From Casuarius casuarius (lineage: Eukaryota > Chordata > Aves > Casuariiformes > Casuariidae), in contig PTFA01000050.1 in assembly GCA_003342895.1 (NCBI GenBank), positions 4,236,215 through 4,300,214 on the forward strand: 64,000 nucleotides of DNA. The letters run 5' to 3'. The notes under the pieces are model-generated. The model was not told the DNA's origin. It made no database searches and was given only the letters and a program-made list of their open reading frames with translations. Shown piece after piece: positions 45,493-60,040 of the stretch; position 1 is the first letter of the stretch, and each line of letters begins with the position of its first letter. Position numbers and translations under genes: made by a program.

Positions 45493-48400
45493 TACCAATG
45501 TTGCTCCTAACTGTTACTGAATTGATCTGTGTTTAAAACCAGTTAAAAGTACTGAAAGCAGATACTAGGGAAAAATAAATATATGAAAGACTGGACATTT
45601 TCTTTACTATCAGGATGAATCAATCCTGCATCTTCCATGCTAGCTCTCATTTGTCTCTGAAACATATTTATAGCAGCAGATATAACTTAATTATTATCAT
45701 ATATAATGCTATAGCAATAATATTTAGGTACTGTATGATAATTTTTGTATACACTGGGCAATCAAAAAAAAATCTCCTAAGGAACCAGATCTGGATCTCC
45801 TCTGAACAANAGCTAGGCATTAGCAACACTGAACATATTGAAATGTTTTTCAACACTAATCTACCTCAAGTTCAAAGATTTCCAGACAGTTTCAAACATC
45901 TAGAGTGTGATTCTGAAGGGTAATATGTTATGCTAGTGATTGTATTGATCACCAACAAAACCCTGTTATTAAGGTCAGATGTGCTTATTGATTCTTTTTT
46001 TAAAGGAAGACTTTGTATGAATATTAATGGCTAATGTCTAGAATCCTAGAACTGAAAGACCATTTAGCAAATTAAATTATACCAGTTTCTCTCTGTCCCC
46101 AGCAGCCAAACTATATAAGCTGAATGCCACATCTGATCTTGTGCTTATTTTTTTTAAAGGACTTTGAAAGAAAATCTTTGTCAAGAACCATTTCAGAAGG
46201 AGAAAAGCTAGGAAGGAAAGAAAAAGAGAACAAAGGTTAAGTTACAAAAGCATCTGAACAGATACCACACAATGACAGTCTGGAAAGGAGTAAAAAAATT
46301 CAGTTGTATATATAACCCAAGACATTACTCATGTGCATCTCTAACACCAATATAAAGCTGAAAATTGCAAATAATAGTCTTCTTTTGCTAGAGCTCAAAA
46401 AGCAACAGCATTATTGAAACAATACACTGTTCTATAGCAACATTTGTTTCGTTTATTACCAGTGAAGTTTATCACCCATCTAATGAACTAATTTTCCTAT
46501 ACTGACACTACTGAAAGTTTTCACTCTGTAACAGTAGACTGCAGAGATATCACATCACTTAGGATCCTGATGGTACATAGAAGAGATCAAAGCCCAAGAT
46601 CTTTGCTTCTAGTGGAAAAAATCCTTGTAAGCACAGACAAGTCTGATTCTTCTTTAAGAGCATTGTGCCCTTTAGCCTGTTACAACAGCAAACATTAAAA
46701 AAATAGTTATATCTATTTTCCCACCAAATGGGACCCTGCTTCCAGTAATGTCTACACACAACATGTCTAAACAAATGTAACATGTTCATAGAGTTTCATT
46801 TCACTGGTAACTCAAACAATGAAAAACCTCAGACTCAATATGCTGCCAAAGCTCAACAGTTCTCCGAATTTTTCTACAGTATAATATCCATTAAACCTGT
46901 TGACTGCAAAACTACTTGCTATCTTTGTCCTTCACTCTATCTAACCAAAAGCTCAGAGACTGCTTTTCTNTATCTTGATGTAATTAACAATCCAGCCTTG
47001 CACTCAAATGACCATCAGAAAGGATGGGGATATTAGGTTCCTGTGCCAATTATTTGATATACTAAACTATGAAAATCTATAGCAAATAAGGGAGTCAATC
47101 TGCTAAATGGATATCTAGCAACCCTTGAAGAATCTACACATACGACTTAAAATTTTATCTATGTTTGTATCTTGGGCAATCTAAAAATAAATAAATAAAA
47201 TATGGGTATATAGGAGAGAAAGGAGGACACTGTGGAAAAATCTAACAAAGGAGGTAAGTTTCTGGTTTTATTGGCAGCTTATTATCAGCATTAAAGAGTG
47301 ATAAGGTATGTATATCCAGATATGAAAGAAGTTCAAACAGTTGATTAGAAAGGTCAGCTCAAATAACCCACAAAATCAATCTTTAGGGGAAATAAATTAG
47401 TGTACATTACTGTGAGAACTTTTTCTTAACATGGATTCATGTTTTAATCCATTTATGTGAAAGACTTTGAAACATCATAGAAATTACTTTAAAAAACACA
47501 AAAAACTGGTTTTTAAGTGAAATTTTGGGAAGAATAATCTTTTACGCTGGATACACAGTATATACAGAGGGAAAGAGGACATAAAATATTCCTTTAAGTT
47601 CTGACCTTATAAGAAGGGATCATGCTTCANTCACATTCCTCCAAAAGCACTTGGGCAGTTAGAAAATTCTTTCATTAGACAGTAGTTCACCAAATTCCTA
47701 AATCAATGTATGCTTCAGACTAAGTCAGGGGGCCAAGGCAGAAGTGAATCAAGAAAAAGGGTGCAATGTGCCCTTTACATTAATGATTGTTCCATGTCCA
47801 GAGATGGAAAAATAACTATTTTCTGCATCTAAATTTTTAATTCTACTAACAAGATTGAGTGCAGAGAGAGGAAAAACAAAAGCTTCTTACTTCATTTACC
47901 GAAGTTGTACAGTTCATTTATTTCATTAAACTCAACTAAGGTCACAGCTTACAGCAGTCTAAGTAACAGCAGAACTCTCTTTACATCCTAGTAAGTATAT
48001 AAATGAAAGGCATACGTTCCTCCACTAATGCCAGTCGAAGCACGTTGAGGGCCAAATAAAGAACAGACATGAAAAGGTTATTTGCAGTAGTGTGATGTTC
48101 TAGAAATAATTGATACTAATTCATAGCATCAAGGTAGAAGAAGAATCTCATCAGCCAAGTACCCATTCCTATATCCATTATATTAGCAGCCTCCAGAAAA
48201 TAATTAGTAAAGATGAGTAAATTGTAAAAAGTGAAAAAATACATTTATATATATGCCTTTCAAATTCAAATATTTCAAAAAGTGCAAATTGATTTTTGTC
48301 TGTGACTAGACTGTAGTTTTATCACAAAATAATTCTGACTGGAAAGGAATACTGATACAGTCAGGGTACCTAGTTCAAAAGAAAAAGGGTACTAACTTTT

Positions 48401-48908
48401 CTGTCAGGAGTCATGGATTTTCTTCCCAACTCTGCCCCTGTTCCCTGTGTTGTCTTGGTTTAGTCATCTGAGATCAACTGATCTCAATCTCAAGTCTGTC
48501 TAGTAATTTGCAGAGTCTCATTCTTGATCTCTGAGAAACTAANTGTTGTCTTCTAGTACTCTAGTCACAACAGTCAGAAAAACTCTGCTGCCAAATGGTG
48601 TTTTATACTCCATTCTTAAGTTAAAGCCAAACATCAGGTGCCAGGTTTACCAAACATTGAAGTTTAGGTCCATAAGAAAAAAAATATAATTATCCCTTTA
48701 CAGATGCAGCGTTAAAATGTTAACTGTCACCCCTGAACTTCACTGATAGTAAAGTCTTCAACTTTACACAACAACAAGCACATACTGTGCTTCTGAAACA
48801 AGACAGCATGTGCACCATTGGAAAGAAACTGCATTTTTCCTCATTTTATTCTCCTCTGAAATATAATTGTGATGATTTGCCAGCACTACCTCTATAGCAT
48901 AGGAAAAC

Positions 48909-48929
48909 AAAACAACAACAACAACAACA
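48909..48929. repeat. (AAC)n microsatellite
   Basis: About seven caa/aac units in a row; it produces a poly-Leu/Cys-like run in a shadow ORF on the minus strand. Confidence 0.88.
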
Positions 48930-50794
48930 AAGCAAGTAACAAAAATACATGAAAATAACTGCTTTACCTAATCTAAAGGGAAGAGATGACAAAACCAGAA
49001 TATGCCAACATACAAAACCCAGCAAGTTACCTAAGTAACTATCTTCCAATTGGTACATGTGACTACTCCCTGCTGTCACTGGGCAAGATACAACCACGAC
49101 TCACAGTCGTTCTGCTGTAAAACAATTATATGCCACAAAGAGCGCAGAAAAAACAGAAATCTCACTTTGATGTCCCCTTCATCATATAAGGCGCGATACC
49201 TTTAAGCAGCCCAGACAGCAAATTTACAATTTACAGAAACGAAAGGTCAATGGGGAAAGAAATTAACACACCTCTTTAAGATTATATTTAAAACTGTCCA
49301 AGACAAACAACCAAAACAGTCAGGAGGTAAACCTAATTTCTTTACAATAGCGTTAAGGTATTTTTAAACATTAGCAGGATCCTGACCACATACATATTAT
49401 ATCTTCTCTAAGTTTTACCCAGGTCCTGAAATATGAAAAATCAGTTGTTCGTTTTTTTAAATAAGTGAATCATATTTGGATTAAAAAATGAAAAGCAACT
49501 ATCTACACACAGTTATAAATACATGCGGTACAGAGAGCAAGACCTTTTCAAGTTGCCTACAACCATAAGACTGGAATTATTATTGCTATAGGTATTATGC
49601 TGACNGTAGCTTTCTGGCCATATATGAACAAGGAGTTTATTCAGGTGATGTTCTTCTGTAGTAAACATTTATGAACAAATGACTGTTTATATTATCTCTT
49701 CCACACCAAGAGTACACCAGTGTAATCTGTTTTCAGGCACAGTTCCTCCCGCTTTTAATGAGGATGATAGTAGAAATACCAAGGAAAATGTAGTAACAAG
49801 ACAGATTAAACTGTTCCTGGCACAAAAATGAGAAAAACAGTAATGAGAAAAATGTGTTCTGGAGCAGAAAAGTCCAATAAAAGATGACTTGTTTCCTTTG
49901 TCTTTCAGAGAAAGCAAAAAAACAGAGAAGGGCTAGGGAAGGGCAGAAAGTTCTGAAGAAAATAAATCCTAAAAGAATAACCACCTCACCTTCTCTGAAG
50001 CATCATCAAAAATCCAGGCTTTGCATTAACTGTGAATTTTAATTGAATTTAAAATCAACAAAATTCCATAAAATTTGGAATGGTCATAGAGAATGCCAGC
50101 AAGTGTTGACTACAATACTCGACATTTACACAGGTATCTTACTTTGCTGGCTTGGGTCTATTTAGCTCGTTTTTCCACTTTGTTTAGATTCAGATTGTCT
50201 CAGGTCAAAGTAACTAAGACTGCCCTAAGACAAATAAGGGCAAAATTAGGTGGCTACTAAATGTACCTAATAGTTACTACACATGAAACCCTAGTTCTGA
50301 AATTCAAATTGAGATCTTTCCATGGCACACCATCTTGTTCCTTCCCCTCCCATCCCACACCTAATACTGACTATATAGGAGTGTACTGTCTACAAAGATG
50401 TTTACTCTGGAGCGAAATACTTCATTNTAACTACTTCATACAAAGTATCACATGACAGCCACATGTCATTGCTGCCATATAACAGACTGCCTTTATGGTA
50501 GCACTCAGCCCAGGACTGCGTACGTCATTTCCAAACCACGCACTATACCCATGAGGTATAGGGCAGGCTGCCTGGAAAAAGCCTGAAGTACAAGGCTGTT
50601 TATATGTCCCACTGATATGGAACTGTTACATTATGAGCCANAAAATGATTGTCTATATATCTAGTAACCAGTCATCTTCCAGGTAGGAAGAAAAGAAGCA
50701 ATTCCAGCAAGATAGCAATTTGCAGGTATGGAGTTAGGGTACTGAACAAAAACACACAGTCGACTCCCTGATGAAACAAAACCCCTAACTGGGC

Positions 50795-50818
50795 GGGGGG
50801 GGGGGGGGGGGGGGGGGG
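50795..50818. repeat. Poly-G run (24 G)
   Basis: Twenty-four consecutive G, preceded by gggc. Homopolymer G of this length can fold into a G-quadruplex and is also a common place for length errors. Confidence 0.95.
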
Positions 50819-51599
50819 AATCACAGTAATGGATTATTTAAAGCCTCCAAGAAAAACTTGCTTTGATGGACACTAAGCAGAAAATTAGAGAAAATAGAAA
50901 TAGATTTCATTTATACCTTGTGGCTATGAAAGCAGATAAAGAAAAGGAAGAAGAAAATATGATGAAAGGCTGCAAACTCCACTGTTGCTCATCCTGAACC
51001 ATGACAGGATGGGAAGCTCGGAAGGTTACNCATACATTTTTGCTCTTACAGGAAAAAGATTGGAATAGAAATTCTAAACTCTATAGATGGTCCCCTATCC
51101 TATCAAAATAGAGCTTGCCAATAGATTTTTCAAAACAAATATCAAGAGGACAGACAAACAAACTAGTATATAATAGATTTTTAAATGTTTTACTATTGCA
51201 AAGATTTGATTTTTTTTGTTTTGTTTTTTAAACGAAATCTAGGAAGCATATCGAATCTAAAAAATCCTTTAATCATTCTCAGGCCCTTCTTCTACATTTA
51301 TTGCTAGTGACAGAAGAGTCAAACACAACACAGTGTAATAATTAATGCCTCTATTAATTAGTAAGTACCATAATTAAATTTCTATAGCACTTTTCACCTG
51401 AGGATACCAACTGCCTGACAAGAGATAAGGGATATATCATGACTTGCATAGCTTAGTAGTTGCTTGTGTAAGCAGTCTATTGCCTTTGATGAAGGTATTC
51501 ACAAGACCAACAACTACATATTAAAAATAAGTATGTTTTTCATAACAAACAAAACACGTATTTTCAGATGTTCATAAAATAAATGTATGTTTAACTAAA

Positions 51600-51675
51600 G
51601 GGCAGAGCTAGCTCTAGGCATAGGCAAAGTAGGTAGCTGCCTAATGCAGAGACTGTTGGGAACACCAAACCTGCT
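51600..51675. repeat. Possible old dispersed repeat (unnamed)
   Basis: The phrase 'gctctaggcataggcaaa', then 'taggtagctgcctaatgca', resembles a sauropsid repeat with 'cctaggcacaggcaaactaggcaactgcctag'. Short and diverged; named family not recalled. Confidence 0.3.
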
Positions 51676-53175
51676 ATGACACTGTCCTCCACTTCACCTA
51701 TTAGCGGTAAACTGTTTGGAGAGATCCTGACAGGTGAGCTTTGTAGCTTAAAGGTTTTTCACTATCCCAACATCTTACCCCTAAAAGTGAGAGATTCTAC
51801 NGCGCAATTCTAGAGACCACCTCCATCTCCATAAAGAAGAGATGCCTCCTCTAAGAACTGGAGCATTTCTTTCCCCAGGATTATGGAATCATGTGGTTCC
51901 TTTGGGCAGAAGCTAAAAAGGTGCTAAAAACAAACAACAACAANAAAAACTTCACCCATACCTGATGACTTCTGGAAAACCTAGTAACAGAGAGCTTCTA
52001 TAGAGAATAGAAGGAAGAATGACATGGAACCAGGCTTTCTCCCCTGGCAGTAGGCTTTTTGGGCCCATATTACCTTGTTTCACTTTTCTCTTTGTCTCCA
52101 AGCAAAAAGTCACATTACTGCTATCATTCTGAATAGCATCAGAGTGATGGTTTACTCATATGACTGGTTTTGCTGTATCAATTTGCTACTTCCCCTTGGG
52201 ATTTATAATTCATCAATTAAAGTGGCCCCTATGCATGATCAGTGTAATGTTAATTGCTACTGCTAAATGGCACAAAAACTAAAGGCTCCAATTGTAAACA
52301 TTGCAGGGTCTCCTGATATTTTAATTCAGTACACGAGTTACAGAAACTAAATAAACAGTTCAGTGAAATGAGTATCAGGAACCATCTGCCCCCCCCCCCT
52401 CCACCTGAATTCTTTCCTCCCATAAAGCTGGATAGTAAATCAGATCCTGTGGTTTTTTTTTTTTTTTTAAACACACAAAAATAATTAAATTCCTCTAAGC
52501 TATACTGGATTAAAAAGAAAAACAAGAAAACAAGACATGGACTACTAGGAGTTATTTCCAGTGAATTTTACCAGTGCTGTTGTAGTATAGTTACAGTATA
52601 ACATTCTGGACACCTATTATTCTGAAAATTACACTTCCAGACAGCCCAGAAAAAACAGAACTGCCTCATGCTACTCTTTTCAACCAGCAAACATAGGCTT
52701 TAGAGATCAAGTTGAGTATTTCCATCTTTGTTTGGCAAAGCACACATCTGTTCAACTTTTGCACTGTGAAACAACAACATATCCTAAGCACTAGCAACCC
52801 CAAAGTATGTAGCATGCCTTAAAGGAAAAAAACAAGAACAGTCCTATTGCTATTTGTCTCATTTTTCTTTCTCCTTTTTGGATTAGGCAAGCTACTCAAA
52901 AGTAGGCAGTGAGTAAAGACAGCACTGTGAAGTAAGCTCACAATGGACCATTCCGGCTCATCTTTCTGAGTTAACCCAGCAGCCCAGTACAGTGACTGAG
53001 AGCAGTATAGAAATGCAACGCATCCCAGATTTTGCGTCAAGCTGTTTTCCTCCTACAGGATGCTTATTCAGATTTGGAAGAGACAGAAAACAAATATACT
53101 GAAAGGTAATTGTAATATTTATCTAAAGATATCGTAGACCTAAATGATGTGACCCTTTGCAAGTAGTTTTCAGTC

Positions 53176-53198
53176 TTTTTTTTTTTTTAAAAAAAAAA
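53176..53198. repeat. Adjacent T13 and A10 runs
   Basis: A run of 13 T is followed directly by 10 A, which makes a perfect low-complexity inverted repeat. Confidence 0.9.
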
Positions 53199-56133
53199 GA
53201 TTTAGTGAAACAAAAGACCTGGATCTTGCTGTTCCCATGAGACAGTTGCTTCCAGAAGGCTGAATTTGAAGCATTTAGGGAAGGTTGTCAAGACCATATA
53301 GATTTATAAAGCATGAATAAACATCTGAATATTTTTATTTCTAGTCTGAAACTATTCCTGTACTCATCAACACTGGATTTCAGCAGAATTTCTCAGAAAA
53401 CTAGTTCTTGTACTGCACTGTCATACAGCCTTAAAAGGATACAGATGCAAGTCACTGATGCAGTTTCTNTGTTAGTTTTTTAATAAAGAGTTAGAGAGAG
53501 GATGATCTTTCCTTTAGTGTAATTTTTTAGTTACTCAGCTATAAAATCTGCAGGAGAAGTTTCGCACTAACTAAAGTAGTAACATTTTCATAGAAGGCAA
53601 AATGCTGATGTATAAATGCTGTATAAGCTTCATCAGCAAATTCTGCTTATGCATTTCAGTCTCAATCTGCATAATCTATATTATACCTGACCTGGAACTC
53701 TTGGAGGCTGAGGCTGACAGTTTTACAAATTGACCCTTATAACTAAGCAATATGGATCAGGCAAATATTTTTCTCCACAGTAAACAGGCAGAAGTGAGAA
53801 GAATGTTTAAGATATGTTTGTGACCTAAGAGACTTTCCAAACAGTAAATCACCAGTGTACAGGCACATTAATGATCATCATGAGAAATCTGTTAATGAAT
53901 AGATGAAGGGAAGTGCTACTGTCTTTCATTTCCTAAGGGAAATTCCTCAGGTAAATAAAGGATGCAGACTTAACATTTTTAAAGTTAGCTTTCAACTGAA
54001 AGTGTGCTGTGTTGAGGTCCATATGCCACTAGGATAGCTCAAAGGAAGAACATAAAAAGGCCTGAACCACCAAAGGAATCCTTGCAAGTCAGAGATGTAT
54101 TAGCTACCAAGCCTTCTGGGACATCATCTCGGATCTAAGTTANAGGTAAAGGTTAGAAAGGAACTAATGAAGGTGCCCTGAAATAATGTTGAGTGAGGAA
54201 TATTGCAAGACTGTATTTGAAATCATGTTAGATCAGTACTACTGCACAGCCTTACATAAATACTATCTCAATAGCATCCTCGGAAGCATAGATTGTTATT
54301 TTTTAAAATAATTCTTTTTGAAAATACTCATAAATAGTAGTCACATGTTTGTCCAAATTTACCAATGCAGTAACCATCACTGGTTAATTTTTATGAAACC
54401 AGTTAAAGGCACTTTTGCATATAATGAAACACATAAGACATGTAAGTGTACCTATATTATATAGGTACAGGTCTAAACTTTTGAAAAATCTGGTCCCAAT
54501 TAAATTTCTTGCTTGCAAAACTACTGTAGGTACTCTACTTTTATATCCTTCCTCAGTTCTCAGTGCTCTACACTTCAGTAGAGCTACAAGTTTCCTTCCT
54601 CTGGTGTTTCCTGAGGCTTACACGGAGGATAATTGGAGCATAAGAGAAACATGCTCCTTTCTTCCAATGTTTATATTAGTTCTTGGCTGCAGAAAGAGAA
54701 ATTGCTGAGAAATTCCTGTACATTCCTTGAGGATCCAAGAGGGAGCATGCTAACTATGCTTTCTCCTCAGTAACACGATTCATTATCCTAGCTTTTTAAC
54801 TGAGAAGACAGAATTTATTTTCTGCACTGAATAATACAAATCCAGTAAAGTGACAGATATTATTCTGCTGCTTGGAGTCTTTCAATGAACTAAAACATTG
54901 TTATGGATTCTTTCTATCTAGAATTAATACAGATATAGTTTGGGGCTAAATTCTGGCACTAGGTCCAAGAACTAAAACAAAAATGAAAACAAAAAACCCA
55001 CCCCAATGTAAAAAAGCAAGTACAATAGCAGAAAAAAGTTCTGTTTTATCACTGTACAAGCACAGATGGGAACTGAGGAGCTCCTTAAACAGTTAAAGAA
55101 TTGGTCTATATTCATAAGAACAGAGCGCCAAATCCTTTACCTCTGACATGTAACACACCTCTGTCTTTTATATATAAGATTAGAAACCTTCGCATAGGAA
55201 GTAAAAATCAGAACTTTTCTGCCAAAGATAGCTACTTAAAAGCACAGTCAAGACTGGATAAAGTCTGATAGATTATTTTTGTATGTGCACAAGGTTGCAA
55301 CGTACTCTGTCACTTTCTCTTTTTCTGATGTGTTGCCCACTCTGCTGTGCCTATTCCAAGCCTCTTCAACTCGCTGAAATTCCACTGGACAAAAAGCCAT
55401 AGCTCCANTCCTAGGCCAACTAGCCTATTACAGTTATAGTACATCAGCTGAACAATGACCTATCCTTCATAGGTCTCCTAAAGACACCTAATAATTTTTA
55501 GGAGCCTAAACAGGGTGGGTAAAGTAATTATACAGGATTTGGGGCATTGCGACTTTGAATACAAGAGAGCATTTTCCCTGACTTCATCCATAGGAATGCA
55601 CTGGCAGCAATAATTTGCTTTTACCAGGATCAAAGCTGAACTCTATTGACAGGAATTAACAGAACACAGTGCTTTCAGCAAGTCNGGCTCCGAAGCAGAT
55701 TGCAGTGGAATATGATCTTCTCATCATGACAGAGAATATCAACTAATGACAGACAATCCTTTGTTTAAATATATTTCAAGAAGCATCAACGATTTTCCCC
55801 ATCCCTTTGTTCCAAGAAAAGAGAAATTCCATTCAAATGAATGCTTAGTTTTTCAGCCAGACCCATGAGACAATGCTGACAACATAAAAACACTGATCAT
55901 ATAAAGTTTCAGGCTACCTACAAATAATGATGTGCATTACTGAAACAGAGGCAGAGATACAACCAGTGACCAAACAAAAAAACCCACAAGTAGCTATTGG
56001 AAACTCCTATTTCAAAATTTAATTCAATTCCCAAACCTTTTACATATTTAAACTTGGCCTTTTAAACTCAATACACATTTTTGTTGAGAAATTTCTTGCA
56101 CTTTGTTTATAGGCATCCAGTGCTGACTCCCTG

Positions 56134-56190
56134 TCAAAACAGGACACTGGGCTAGATAAAATGCTAGTCTGATCTAGTATGATAACAGCC
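56134..56190 (+). mobile_element. Ancient CR1 3' end fragment
   Basis: The blocks 'aggacactgggctagat' and 'tctgatctagtatga' correspond in sense orientation to the same old CR1 3' end seen in antisense at 10080-10135. Only the terminal part survives. Confidence 0.6.
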
Positions 56191-59100
56191 TTGGACATAA
56201 AGATGGTACCTACGTAGCTGAAGGGAAGATAGGAGATATGGATGATAGGAGATATGAGATAGTGGACATTGAGAGCAAAGTCTTANGACAAGGAGAAAAC
56301 CAGTATTGTTGTTTGCAATTATTATTCAAAAATCTCAACAGACTTAATATGAAAGAATTTGAAGCTTGATTCAACTCTAATTAAGCAGTGTCTCGCCTCA
56401 CAAGTAACCTACTGATTTCAAATTAAGAATGCCACAATCAGGTCTTAAAGGTGAAGTTCAACGTTTTGCAAAATACCAGTATAAATCCCATGAACCAGCT
56501 GTAGTTTACATAGAATTCAAGAGGCATGTAACTCTTGTGTCAACTTTCTGCTCAGGGATCAATTTTGCCTTAACATACAAAGCAAACTACAGTGAAAGAA
56601 AGGTTATTGCATAGCATTTAAAAGAAAATATGACATTCAAGGAAAAGTAAATATCATCATAGTCTCTGTAGTTTTAATTTCTTCAGATACTTAAACTAAA
56701 AATGAATATGATGACTATGAGTTCACTCAAGAGGAGTCTGCATGATACATACAAAGCAGGTACACAATTGCACATAGATATTTACATGAAATCCAAGATT
56801 TCTAATATATATAGAGAGAGCGTGAGAGAGTGCACATGCTCAGAATGCTCATTTTTGAAGTATTTTTCAGCACTCATATGCAAAAAATATACTTCACAAT
56901 AACCAAATATCCCAACAAGTTATCAGTAGAATCATTCTGACCTAGGAAAACTGATTTCTGTCAAGACCGCCACCCAAGATCTTGTATTTTGTTCTTTGCT
57001 GCGAGGAGAAGAACAAAAAAAAAAAAGATCTAGAACCATCGTATTTATTTTTCCCACTTTCCCTTAAGAAAAATAGAAAAGAAAGGATGCAGCATTTGAT
57101 TTGGGCCTCTAAAAAGCTGTTAATTACTAAAACAACAAAAACAACAAAAAACAGTAGGGTTTTGCATGCCATAAACACCCATAAGACTTCTCCGACGTTT
57201 ATCCATTGTTCAGGCTAACATGAAATGAAGGTGAAGAAGAACCAACATGCTAATGACCTACTTCAAATTACATGAAATCTTATTAATTAATTTCTTAATA
57301 CTTATTGTTCTGGCATTAGCCAGTTTTTGCATTACATATGTAAAAGATCATATAAAATTGTGGTTTAGATCTATATGAAGAAGTAGAAATTATTTAGAAT
57401 CTATTTTATTTGTGCATTTTTGCACTGTTGCTCTGATAATTACCAAGGCAGTTTCCTGCACCACAATGTATGTGGTTCATGATATACATAATGTCACTCC
57501 TTTCATTACAGGTCTTGATTTTTTTTTTTTAATTTGGTGTTTTAAAAGCTACCAAGATCAATTTATATTTTTGCTTTGAAATAAAAGACTAATTTCATAG
57601 AATTTCACAGTCTAGCACTATTATTTAAATCTTAAAAAAGGCAGGTCCTTTCTGCCTTTACTAACATCTACCAATAATAGTTAACAACTTAGTATTATCT
57701 AATACTAATTTCTGGGACATAAGCGCATCATAAACGGCTTGCTTAACCATTTAACATAGGGTTTTAACATGCAACTCTAACAGTTCTACAGCTTTTAATT
57801 TTTACTTAAAATTTTCAGCACACTTGAATTCATGTGTGTGCTATTCCTGTTATTCCCTGCAATTCAGAGGGTTTGGGGTTTTTTGTTAAGTTATTTAAAA
57901 GCAAGATATTGTGTACTAATATGCACATTTGTTCAAAGTAAAAATATATACCACAAAATATCTGGCACATTTTAGAAACTTTTTCCATAATTTCATTTAT
58001 CTTGATGGCTCTGTTGTTTGACCAACAATTTCTGTGCAGCATCTGAAAAATACATGCATTAACTTTTGACTACTAGTCTAAGTATACACCATATTACCTC
58101 AAGGTTTTTCACCTCTGCAGGCAAAATTCAGTTTGTGGCAGAACCAGAATCAATACTNCAAGAATAGCAATAAGGAATGAAGAGAAGGAGGAAGGATCAG
58201 TGGCCATGACTCTCTCTCCCACTGCCATTCACCTGGCCCTGTTTGCCACCATTTCCTGGGGGTACAGAACTATCATTCCACCCACCCTCCTGCAACTACC
58301 TTTACCCTATCAAAAAAGGTAGCTGCCTTTTTGGCTTTTGATCTCCATTACCAACTCTTAAGTTTGCAGTTATGTATAACCTACTTGCGCCAAAATGACA
58401 GTATTAAAAAACAAACAAACAAAACAAAAAAACAAACACACAGTTCTTTTCGGGTTTACAATCCCATTTGTGCCCGTCATGACCCTAGAACTGTGAAATA
58501 ACTGGCAAAAAAAGTTCTAGTTGTTATTTTAAGATTGGTTCATCCAGAAACTGTTGGAAGCGACAGGTCTATTCTTGGCCTTTTCTGGGGGCTGAGGGAG
58601 TGTCTAAAGATGACATAGATCAAAATTTATTCGTTTTCCCTTAGGTACCTAACAGGGCAGGCTTTTATGTATGTATCTATTTTCACTGCCTCAGACAAAG
58701 AGGTAACAGGGGCGAGTGTTCAAAGTAGCACAACCGGAACCAGGAAGTATTCACCAAGTTTGCATTTGTTATAAAGTCTCTGTATGGTCTTCACAGAGTC
58801 TTGAGACTGCTTCTTTGCCTAACCCTCTGCATGCACAAAACAGGAAAAATAACTTGTTGCCTAGTACATCACAATGTTTAAGTCTTCTCTGATGAGAATC
58901 AGTAAAATGCGTAAGTGCCAATTTTTGCTTTCAAATAGGTAGATAGAACACCTCTTAACCTTAAGCTTGAATTTTGCTTTAGTAACTGATAGAAAAACTA
59001 GAGTGCTGGCCTTTGAAATCAGGAGTGGAAGCATTGTTTAGCTGCTGAATCTTTCTCATCCTTACAGAGGCAATGTAAAATAGCCCAATCCTTCTTTCCG

Positions 59101-60040
59101 CATTCTAACTTCCAGCACATTTTTAATTTGAATAGTGTCAGTATAAACTTACCAGTAATGTATAGGCTGGAACATTCAAAATATTAAACTTATCTTTAGT
59201 GGAAGCAAAATTGGAATACAGTAAGAGAATACAAAAAATATATGCTATATTATTCTTGCTATTACTGTCCATAGCCATATTAGGCTGGAGTGGAGAATGG
59301 AGTGGAGCTGGATGCACAGCAGACCCTAAGCTACCTCACTATTTTGAACCACTTTACTACTGCTCTGAAAAATAACAAGTTATTTGCTACTTGAGCAGAA
59401 GTGATGGGGAACTTACTACACGTCTGAGGAGCTCATTGTACCCGTTCAGGGGAGCAACAGACATCAGGTTTAAGATCCTAATTCAGAAAAAAAGTTTGCT
59501 ATGATTTTTTATCTCTTTAGGACACCTCGATCCCACGCAATAGGTGCTTANTCAGAATTTAGAAATCCCTAAATCTTCTTACTTGTAAAGTAGTCTGCAA
59601 TCCACATTACCATCTTCTACTTGGAACAGTTGGCTAATATTAGTACATTAGCTCCAGAGACAGAGGTTCTGGTATAGCCTAACTTGCAAGTGAAAGCCAG
59701 CCTTCATGCTCAATACTCAGTTCAGCTGAATAGTTCATCTCTGTCCAGCAAAGACTTAGAACTAACAAAAAAGGGCATTGTTGACCAGCCAGCAGGAAAA
59801 AAAAAAAGTATGAAAAAAGTATGATGCACATACAGGCATGCTCAGAACAGCATCTCTCCAACTTTGTAAATATTTGCATGAAGTCTTGCAAAAAAACAAC
59901 AAAAAAAACAACAAAAAAACAACCTCTGACATTAATGTAATCATTTTTATTTTATGCCTTGTCTCTCAGGCCTAACACAGCACATTTTCTTTCCAAAGAA
60001 TTACTAAATCATTTTGTAAGGGATAAGTCCATCCTCTGTT

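Larger units (their letters stand above)
45493..60040. other. Intergenic, no gene seen
   Basis: AT-rich DNA without supportable exons or RNA genes. Contents noted: (AAC)n at 48909-48929, a 24-G run at 50795-50818, a possible old repeat at 51600-51675, a C-run (52389-52399) followed by a T-run (~52453-52468), an adjacent T13/A10 pair at 53176-53198, an ancient CR1 end at 56134-56190, and A-rich (AAAC)n tracts near 58408-58440 and 59889-59921. Confidence 0.7.

Noticed and set aside
52250..52525. Minus-strand ORF with poly-Lys and poly-Gly
   Set aside because: Produced by the C-run and T-run at 52389-52468; low complexity.
58313..58335. Near-palindrome around ggtagctgcc with A and T runs, as a miRNA-like hairpin
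   Set aside because: Stem is short and made mostly of an A-run against a T-run; no precursor-length arms.
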